From positions 1-44,783 of the forward strand of contig CANQQS010000007.1 of the NCBI GenBank assembly GCA_947626045.1: a stretch of DNA of 44,783 nt, written 5' to 3'. The DNA is from an uncultured Clostridia bacterium (GTDB taxonomy: Bacteria > Bacillota > Clostridia > UBA1381). Positions 38,944-44,783 of the stretch are shown here, in pieces (the first letter of the stretch is position 1; each line of letters starts with the position of its first letter). A program made the position numbers and the translations under genes. The notes beneath the pieces were generated by a model. That model was not told the origin of the DNA and did not search any database. It saw only the letters and a program-made list of their open reading frames with translations.

Positions 38944-39657
38944 ATGCGGATTGCAATATGTGACGACGATAAAAAGTGTATTGAAACAGCGTCTCGGTAT
39001 CTTGAACAAATTGGCGAAGCGGATTTTGAATACGACACATTTCCGTCCGGCGAGGATTTATTGAAGGTATATCGGAAAAGCGGCTGTGTTTTTGACGCGG
39101 TTTTTCTCGATATGGAAATGGACGGCGCAAACGGCATTAACGTTGCCAACGAGATACGCGGTACAGACAGGCACGTCATTATCGTGTTTGTTACAAGCCA
39201 CACAAAATATATGCAGGAGAGCTTTGTCTGCTCGCCGTTTCGGTTTCTTGTGAAGCCGGTGAGTTTCGAGGATTTCAAAAAGGTATTTTTTAAAATTCTT
39301 GACAGAATTGAGGAGGACAAGCTCACGCTGTCATTCAGCGAGGACAGAGTAAAGGTGCGCCTTTTGTATGAGGATATTCTGTTTCTGCAAAGCATAAATC
39401 ATCACACCTGCATACAGGCGCGGGACAAGCTGCACACGACATACACCGCTTTGTCGGAGCTTGCGGCGCAGCTTAACACGAATATTTTCGTTCAGGTACA
39501 CCGCTCATATATCATCAATATAAATTATATCCGAGCCGTATCGAAAAGCGAGCTGTTCGTCCGCGGATATAATCACCCCATACCTGTGAGCGATAAATAC
39601 AGAGACGAACTGGAACGCAAGGTGTTTCTGTTCGAGGAAAGGAAGCGGCTGATGTGA
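38944..39657 (+). CDS. LytTR-family response regulator (AgrA-like), 237 aa
   Basis: A receiver domain (1-120) with the acidic pair CDDD near residues 6-9, phospho-acceptor D56 in VFLDMEM, a Thr/Ser in VTSH (about 84-87) and K at about 108 in LVKPVS. A C-terminal LytTR DNA-binding domain follows (about 130-230, IFVQVHRSYIININYIRAV). It overlaps the first kinase gene by 4 bp, so the kinase starts at GTG 39654 in the GTGA quartet. LytTR regulators bind pairs of short direct repeats upstream of virulence, bacteriocin or surface genes. No target can be assigned in the window, and no AgrB/AgrD-like peptide system is present. Confidence 0.92.
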   Translation: MRIAICDDDKKCIETASRYLEQIGEADFEYDTFPSGEDLLKVYRKSGCVFDAVFLDMEMDGANGINVANEIRGTDRHVIIVFVTSHTKYMQESFVCSPFRFLVKPVSFEDFKKVFFKILDRIEEDKLTLSFSEDRVKVRLLYEDILFLQSINHHTCIQARDKLHTTYTALSELAAQLNTNIFVQVHRSYIININYIRAVSKSELFVRGYNHPIPVSDKYRDELERKVFLFEERKRLM

Positions 39658-40946
39658 TTATATACAAATTGGTTGATTTTTCAGCGGGATTTATTGAGAT
39701 TTACCTGTTTTTCCTGCTGTGCGAAACATTTATGGAACGCCGCGAAAACTGCCGTAAAATTATATACGTTGCAGGAGCGGTGCTGGCGGGAATACTTACG
39801 AATGTCAGCGCGGAACTTCTGCCGGTATCGCTGCTTAATCTTATTGTGATAATCGTTATTCAAATTGCGTATTCATTTTTGTACAAAGGCAGCATAAAGG
39901 CGCATATACTGCTTCCGATGCTGAGTAATACAATGGCTACGGCAACCGAAATATTTGTGCTTTTCGCGCTGTCAATTCTGTATAACGCGGATATATCCGC
40001 TCTTATCGCCGCCGGAACAATGAGAATGTCGGGCGTTATCTTATCAAAGTTCCTGTTATATATAGTCATAAAATACATCTGCTTCAGATTCAAGCGCGAG
40101 TCGGTGGGTGCCGATATAAGCTACTGGGTATTGTTTGCCGTTCTGTTCGGAATTACGATATTGACGCTGTACACGTTTTGCAAAATGCTTGAGGAAAATC
40201 CGAGCGCGTATATAAGAAATCTGACTATGATAAGTATTCTCGGACTGAGTGCAGCGAACGTGATTATTTTGTGGCTGTACGAGAACACCTTTAAGCAAAA
40301 ATCGCTGATCAATCAGAAGCAGTTGACCGAGGTGCAGTTAAAGGAGCAGATAAAGCATTACAACGACATAACCGCCGCTCAGGCGCAGACGAGAAAATTA
40401 AAGCACGATTTGTCGAATCATATCATCTCAATTAAATCATATGTTGAGGACGGTAAAAAGGACGAGTGCTTAAAATACCTCGACAGTCTGACGGATTACG
40501 CAAATATAAATTCCGATATTATTGACACGGGAAACTCTGTTATCGACGCGATCTTCACCGCGAAGCGAAATCTTGCGCGCGAAAGGAACATTGATTTTTC
40601 CGCCGATATACAGATACCGGCAGACTTAAAAATAAATTCCTCCGACTGCTGCGTGATTTTCGGCAACGCGCTCGATAACGCGATAGAAGCCTGTGATAAG
40701 GTTCAAGGTGATAAATATATCAAGGTGAGCCTTGTTTATCAAAACGGCTCGCTTATGTGCAAAATTGCAAACTCCATGAACGAAGCAAAAAATCCGCTGC
40801 TTAAAACAACAAAGGCGGATAAAATCAATCATGGGATTGGACTTAAAAATATTCGGGAAACACTGAATAAGTACAGCAGTATGCTACGCGTCGAGCAAAA
40901 CGCGGGCGAGTTTGTGCTTTCGTTTATTATTTATGAGGTGAAATGA
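39654..40946 (+). CDS. AgrC-like GHKL sensor histidine kinase 1, 430 aa
   Basis: GTG start overlapping the regulator stop, with GGAAAGGAAG upstream. Six or seven membrane segments occupy about 1-215. The cytoplasmic kinase carries a phospho-acceptor H251 in KLKHDLSNH, an N-box GNALDNAIEAC (about 340-350) and a G-box NHGIGLKNI. The layout is that of AgrC/BlpH-type peptide sensors. The last 201 residues are almost identical to those of the next kinase, but the membrane region is unrelated, so the two probably sense different signals through one LytTR regulator. No cognate peptide gene is visible. Confidence 0.92.
   Translation: MIIYKLVDFSAGFIEIYLFFLLCETFMERRENCRKIIYVAGAVLAGILTNVSAELLPVSLLNLIVIIVIQIAYSFLYKGSIKAHILLPMLSNTMATATEIFVLFALSILYNADISALIAAGTMRMSGVILSKFLLYIVIKYICFRFKRESVGADISYWVLFAVLFGITILTLYTFCKMLEENPSAYIRNLTMISILGLSAANVIILWLYENTFKQKSLINQKQLTEVQLKEQIKHYNDITAAQAQTRKLKHDLSNHIISIKSYVEDGKKDECLKYLDSLTDYANINSDIIDTGNSVIDAIFTAKRNLARERNIDFSADIQIPADLKINSSDCCVIFGNALDNAIEACDKVQGDKYIKVSLVYQNGSLMCKIANSMNEAKNPLLKTTKADKINHGIGLKNIRETLNKYSSMLRVEQNAGEFVLSFIIYEVK
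40341..40946 (+). repeat. 606-bp direct repeat, copy 1 (kinase catalytic half)
   Basis: This aligns without gaps to 41650-42255. The two copies differ at scattered positions, many silent, and encode the dimerisation/phospho-acceptor and ATPase parts of the two kinases. Identity begins sharply at the KEQIKHYND codons and ends at the stop codons. Confidence 0.9.
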
Positions 40947-40981
40947 GTGAGATCAGAGGAATTTTTAGGAGTATAAAATGA
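40943..40981 (+). CDS. 12-codon mini-ORF coupling the two kinase genes
   Basis: It starts in the ATGA formed with the kinase 1 stop and ends in the ATGA formed with the kinase 2 start, encoding MSEIRGIFRSIK. GAGGTG precedes the ATG closely, and the ribosome site of kinase 2 (TAGGAG) lies inside it. It could couple translation of the second kinase to the first, or be a coincidence; a functional peptide is unproven. Confidence 0.35.
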   Translation: MSEIRGIFRSIK

Positions 40982-42255
40982 CAGCAAACATATGTGAAAC
41001 GTGCGCGAGCATGGCGCAGGGCTTTTTGATGATATGGTTTATATCGAATTTTTGCGGATATAAATACAGCGGATTGAAAAAGACACTTGGGTTTATATCG
41101 GTATTGCTTTTTGATACCGCCGTAATCACGGTGATAAATCACTTTACCGATTACGACGGAATATTGTCGGTTATATCAATAGCCGATATGGTGATATACG
41201 CCCAAATATGCCTTAAGGGAAAGCTGACTGAGCATATATTCTCGGCGCTTTTCGCTATGGAGATAGTGTTTCTGATCGCGAGCCTTACGTCCCTTGTAAT
41301 ATCAAATATGCACGGCGAATCGGAATATAATCTGCTGGCGGGCTTTTCGGGCGCACGTCTGTTTATTTTATGCTTTTGCCGCGTGGCGGAGCTTGCCGTG
41401 TTTAAGACGGTGCTGTACGTCAGAGAACGCTGCAATCTTACGCTGAAAGAATGGATAATGTGTATCGCGGTATTATTTATAACATGGGTCGAGGTAATGC
41501 TGTTTACAAAAGCGTCGATGATGGCGGATAATATAAAGGGTTATATGCTCGGTGCGGCAGTCGCGGCGGTGGCTGTAAATTTTTTGATTTATTATTTCAT
41601 ACTGAGAACGAACAGAGCTATGGAGATAAAAACGGAGCTGGCTATCGTTAAGGAGCAGATAAAGCATTACAACGACATAACAGCCGCGCAGGCGCAGACG
41701 AGAAAATTAAAGCACGATTTGTCGAATCATATCATCTCAATTAAGTCATACGTTGAGGAAGGTAAAAAGGACGAGTGCTTAAAATACCTCGACAGTCTGA
41801 CGGATTACGCGGATATTAATTCCGATATTATTGACACAGGAAACTCTGTTATTGATGCAATCTTCACCGCGAAGCGAAATCTCGCGCGCGAAAGGAACAT
41901 TGATTTTTCCGCCGATATACAGATACCCGAAAATTTGAAAATAAATTCCTCCGACTGCTGCGTGATTTTCGGCAACGCGCTCGATAATGCGATAGAGGCG
42001 TGCGACAAGGTTAAAGGTGATAAATATATCAAGGTGAGTCTTGTTTATCGTGACGGCTCACTGATGTGCAAAATCGCAAATTCTATGAGCGAAGCAAAAA
42101 ATCCACTGCTTAAAACTACAAAGGCGGATAAGATAAATCACGGAATAGGCTTGAAAAACATTCGGGAAACGCTGAATAAGTACAGCAGTATGCTTCGAGT
42201 TGAGCAAAACTCGGGCGAGTTTGTGCTTTCGTTTATTATTTATGAGGTAAATTAA
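40978..42255 (+). CDS. AgrC-like GHKL sensor histidine kinase 2, 425 aa
   Basis: ATG at 40978 with TAGGAG 6 nt upstream. About six membrane segments occupy residues 12-210 (for example MIWFISNFCGYKY and AAVAAVAVNFLIYYFIL), with a sequence unrelated to kinase 1. From residue 225 on it matches kinase 1 nearly throughout: H246 in KLKHDLSNH, N-box GNALDNAIEAC, G-box NHGIGLKNI. Substitutions such as VKGDKY for VQGDKY and NSGEF for NAGEF mark mild divergence. It shares the operon promoter and ends in a strong terminator. Two sensors for one regulator imply integration of two inputs or competition for the regulator. Confidence 0.92.
   Translation: MTANICETCASMAQGFLMIWFISNFCGYKYSGLKKTLGFISVLLFDTAVITVINHFTDYDGILSVISIADMVIYAQICLKGKLTEHIFSALFAMEIVFLIASLTSLVISNMHGESEYNLLAGFSGARLFILCFCRVAELAVFKTVLYVRERCNLTLKEWIMCIAVLFITWVEVMLFTKASMMADNIKGYMLGAAVAAVAVNFLIYYFILRTNRAMEIKTELAIVKEQIKHYNDITAAQAQTRKLKHDLSNHIISIKSYVEEGKKDECLKYLDSLTDYADINSDIIDTGNSVIDAIFTAKRNLARERNIDFSADIQIPENLKINSSDCCVIFGNALDNAIEACDKVKGDKYIKVSLVYRDGSLMCKIANSMSEAKNPLLKTTKADKINHGIGLKNIRETLNKYSSMLRVEQNSGEFVLSFIIYEVN
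41650..42255 (+). repeat. 606-bp direct repeat, copy 2 (kinase catalytic half)
   Basis: Second copy of the segment at 40341-40946, offset by 1,309 bp. The sharp change from unrelated to near-identical sequence at its left edge indicates recombination or gene conversion rather than plain divergence of a full-length duplicate. Confidence 0.9.
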
Positions 42256-42263
42256 CTATTATG

Positions 42264-42288
42264 AAAGGGGCGTACAGCCCCTTTTTTT
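42264..42288 (+). terminator. Terminator of the two-component operon
   Basis: AAAGGGGC / GCCCCTTT stem with a 5-nt GTACA loop, followed by a T7 run, 8 bp beyond the second kinase stop codon. Confidence 0.93.
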
Positions 42289-42394
42289 GATTTCACGCTG
42301 CTTAATTGCCAATTCACGTTGCTTCGCGTGCGTAAATGAATTTTTGTGATAGAATAATTGACAAGCTCAATCAAAAAATATCGGAGGAAAAGTT

Positions 42395-44783
42395 ATGAAA
42401 AAACAAATCACAGCATTATTGACGGCAATTTCAATATCCCTGCCGTTCGGCGCCGCGTTTGTTGCGGAAAATATTTTCGTAACGGCAGCTTCAAGCGACG
42501 CGCGTCAAATGGAATATCTCGACCGCGGTACGGTCGCGGTCAAGGTAAACAACGGGGTGTATCTGTCGTGGCGGCTGCTCGGCACGGAAAACTATGATAC
42601 CGCGTTTGATGTGTACCGCGACGGCGAGCTTATACACACCGTTTCGGATTCAACCAATTATACGGACAGTGGCGGCACAAGCGCGAGTAAATATACCGTT
42701 GTTTCATCGGGTACGGATATTTCGTCGAGTGAGGCGGTAAGCGTATGGGGCAAGCAATATCTCGAGATCCCGCTCGACCGTCCGTCGGGCGGCGTGAGCA
42801 AGGACGGCGAGGAATACACCTATTCGCCCAACGACGCGTGCGCCGCAGATGTTGACGGCGACGGACAGTATGAAATAATATTGAAGTGGGAACCGTCCAA
42901 CTCATTCGACAGCGGCAAGGACGCGAAGCATAACGGAAACGTGTACGTTGACGCGTACTCGCTTGACGGAACACGCATATGGCGCATAGATATGGGCAAA
43001 AACATAAACGCCGGCGCGCACTTTACGCAGATCACCGCGTATGACCTCGACCTTGACGGACGCGCGGAAATCGCTATGAAAACGGCGCCCGGCACAAAGG
43101 ACGGCGGCGGCAGATATGTAAGCGAGGCGAGCCTTATCGACAGTATTAAATTGACCGATAACGAAGCGGATTACAGAGATTCGACCGCTCCCGACGGCAA
43201 ACCCACGGAGGGACGCGTGCTTGACGGACCGGAATTTTATACGGTATTCGACGGCGGCACGGGAGACGCGCTCGACACGATATATTATCCTCACCCGCGC
43301 GGTACGATAGTTGAGTGGGGCGATAACTGGGGCAACCGCTCGGAGCGTTATCTTACAGCGGTCGCATATCTTGACGGAACTCGTCCGTCAGTTATCGCGT
43401 GGCGCGGTTATTATGAGAAAACAACGGCAGCGGCTTTTGATTTGATAAATAAAAGGCTCGTTCAGATCGCCGATTTTGACACGTCAACGAGCGGCTTTGA
43501 GCGGTACGCGGGAAACGGAAATCATAATCTTACCGTCGGTGACGTGGATAACGACGGCAAGGACGAAATCATCTGCGGCTCGCTTGCGCTCGACGATGAT
43601 TTTTCGGTTCTTTGGTGCAGCGGTCGCGGTCACGGCGATGCGCTTCATTTGGCGGATTACGACCCGACGCACGACGGCATGGAATATATGAGCGTTCACG
43701 AGGAGTACAGCGGAAACGAAATATCGGGCAGCACCACGGGAAACGACGGCAAACAACGCTTGGGCGGCATGACTGTGTATAAAGCCGAAAACGGCGAGGA
43801 GCTTTTCCATAAGGACAGCGGTTCTGACACGGGACGCGGCATGATGGCGCGTATGTCTGACGACGGATATTTCGACGTGTGGGGTGAAGGAACGTATTAT
43901 ACTGTCGGCAGCGGCTTGTTCTATGAGCGCAAGAGCGGATACGATTCAACCAACTTCCGCGTTTTCTGGACGGATAACGTTTACGACGAGCTTCTTGACG
44001 GAACGGGCAGCGAGGGACGCTCGTTTAAAATCTCAAGCAAAGACAGCAGAGTGCAGACGCTCGACGGCACCGCTACAAACAACAGTACAAAATGCAATCC
44101 CTGTCTGACGGCGGATATTTTAGGCGACTGGCGCGAGGAAATACTTGTAAGAAGCGCGGACAATTTATCGCTGAGATTATATACGACTACGATCCAAACA
44201 CCGCACAAGCTCTACACGCTCATGCACGACAGTGCGTACCGTATGCAGACCGTATGCCAGAACGCGGGCTATAACCAGCCGCCGCATATCGGCTATTACA
44301 TAAACGAGGAAAATGACAAATACGATATGCGTAAATTCTCGTCGTATGTTAAAACCGTTCATAACGGCGAAACGGCGGTGAGAACGGAAAATCTGCCCGA
44401 TGACAAACCTATCGAAACTGTGCCGCCCGCGACGCCGATACCGACACCCGATCCCGAAACGTACTATAAAATTGATGAAAACGGAACTATAACAAAATAT
44501 TCGGGTTCGGAAACAATAGTGAATATCCCCGACACGATAAACGGTATAACGGTAACGGGAATAGGCAGTAAAGCATTTTACGGGAACATGACCGTAAGCT
44601 CTCTGAAAATGCCCGACACGGTAACGCATATAGATGAAATGGCGTTCTATTTCAGCTATATAGGCGATATTACTCTTTCTCCTAATCTCAAAAGCATAGG
44701 AGCAAGGGCGTTTACGCAGACCGAGCTTGCGGGAATAGATATTCCGGACGGAGTAACTGTAATTGAGGAAGAGACATTCTATA
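42395..44783 (+). CDS. Secreted PL11 rhamnogalacturonan lyase with C-terminal leucine-rich repeats (partial)
   Basis: The frame is open from the ATG at 42395 (GGAGG upstream) to the window end, 796 codons. After a signal peptide (about 1-31) comes a beta-sandwich N-domain (about 40-115), then the PL11 eight-bladed propeller (about 120-640). Calcium-loop motifs DVDGDGQYEI, DLDLDGRAEI and DVDNDGKDEI, and NWGNRSERYLTAVAYLDG, GRGHGDALHLADY and ILGDWREE, are diagnostic of YesW/YesX-type enzymes. PL11 cleaves the rhamnogalacturonan I backbone by beta-elimination. A Pro/Thr linker (PATPIPTPDP) leads into BspA-type leucine-rich repeats (GIGSKAFYGN, HIDEMAFYFS, SIGARAFTQT), which continue past the edge and may bind polymer or link to the surface. 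The anchor, if any, is not in view. Confidence 0.92.
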   Translation, partial: MKKQITALLTAISISLPFGAAFVAENIFVTAASSDARQMEYLDRGTVAVKVNNGVYLSWRLLGTENYDTAFDVYRDGELIHTVSDSTNYTDSGGTSASKYTVVSSGTDISSSEAVSVWGKQYLEIPLDRPSGGVSKDGEEYTYSPNDACAADVDGDGQYEIILKWEPSNSFDSGKDAKHNGNVYVDAYSLDGTRIWRIDMGKNINAGAHFTQITAYDLDLDGRAEIAMKTAPGTKDGGGRYVSEASLIDSIKLTDNEADYRDSTAPDGKPTEGRVLDGPEFYTVFDGGTGDALDTIYYPHPRGTIVEWGDNWGNRSERYLTAVAYLDGTRPSVIAWRGYYEKTTAAAFDLINKRLVQIADFDTSTSGFERYAGNGNHNLTVGDVDNDGKDEIICGSLALDDDFSVLWCSGRGHGDALHLADYDPTHDGMEYMSVHEEYSGNEISGSTTGNDGKQRLGGMTVYKAENGEELFHKDSGSDTGRGMMARMSDDGYFDVWGEGTYYTVGSGLFYERKSGYDSTNFRVFWTDNVYDELLDGTGSEGRSFKISSKDSRVQTLDGTATNNSTKCNPCLTADILGDWREEILVRSADNLSLRLYTTTIQTPHKLYTLMHDSAYRMQTVCQNAGYNQPPHIGYYINEENDKYDMRKFSSYVKTVHNGETAVRTENLPDDKPIETVPPATPIPTPDPETYYKIDENGTITKYSGSETIVNIPDTINGITVTGIGSKAFYGNMTVSSLKMPDTVTHIDEMAFYFSYIGDITLSPNLKSIGARAFTQTELAGIDIPDGVTVIEEETFY

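Noticed and set aside
38859-42394. Complete Agr-type quorum system
   Set aside because: Only regulator and sensor genes are present; no AgrB-like protease or AgrD-like precursor could be found near them.
42358-42597. 79-codon frame at the start of the PL11 gene
   Set aside because: It is in a different frame from the continuous, well-conserved PL11 frame that starts at 42395.

Overview
The window looks like chromosomal DNA of a Gram-positive, plant-polysaccharide-degrading anaerobe of the Clostridia. The evidence is AGGAG-type ribosome binding sites, TTGACA/TATAAT promoters, an S-layer-homology (SLH) surface protein, a copper-amine-oxidase-like stalk domain on a glycosidase, AgrC/LytTR-type two-component genes and large modular carbohydrate-active enzymes. 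A rhamnogalacturonan lyase together with arabinogalactan-type hydrolases suggests a pectin-using gut or rumen species, for example a Monoglobus-like organism. The genus is a guess from content, not a match.

Layout. (1) 1-5037: right end of an integrated prophage or integrative element. It holds a leftward run of small overlapping phage-type genes, a Cro/CI-type divergent switch with three palindromic operators, a HIRAN protein and a tyrosine integrase ending 21 bp from a tRNA-Ala(CGC), the probable attachment site. (2) 5038-13132, all leftward: the tRNA, a 1,771-residue GH30-GH43 secreted enzyme, a lipase-like hydrolase and an ECF sigma/DUF4179 anti-sigma pair. (3) 13230-13860: two tandem loci that look like type I toxin-antitoxin modules. 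Each has a tiny hydrophobic peptide read leftward and a terminated antisense RNA read rightward from a strong promoter. (4) 13870-18782: a GH26-like enzyme with a GT-C-like membrane protein, two Xre regulators with palindromic operators, and a decayed second copy of the GH26 gene. (5) 18783-19507: duplicated terminator-bearing repeats, tRNA-Ala(GGC) and tRNA-Trp. (6) 19535-35602: one 16-kb gene for a roughly 5,355-residue surface protein with leucine-rich repeats, about 36 InlB-type B-repeats in a six-module super-repeat, and three SLH domains. (7) 35845-38858: two orphan phage tail-fibre genes divergent from an S24 autocleaving repressor. (8) 38886-42288: an operon of a LytTR response regulator and two AgrC-like kinases whose catalytic halves are nearly identical. 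(9) 42395-end: a PL11 rhamnogalacturonan lyase fused to leucine-rich repeats, cut by the window edge.

How it works together. The secreted GH30-GH43, GH26 and PL11 enzymes and the SLH giant fit a cell that attacks plant cell-wall polymers (arabinogalactan side chains, mannan-like chains, the rhamnogalacturonan backbone) while displaying adhesive surface proteins. The ECF sigma pair and the LytTR two-component operon are candidate regulators of surface functions, but nothing in the sequence ties them to specific targets. The most unusual content is the pair of antisense-RNA/hydrophobic-peptide loci, the super-repeat giant protein, and the tail-fibre genes under an apparently SOS-responsive switch.
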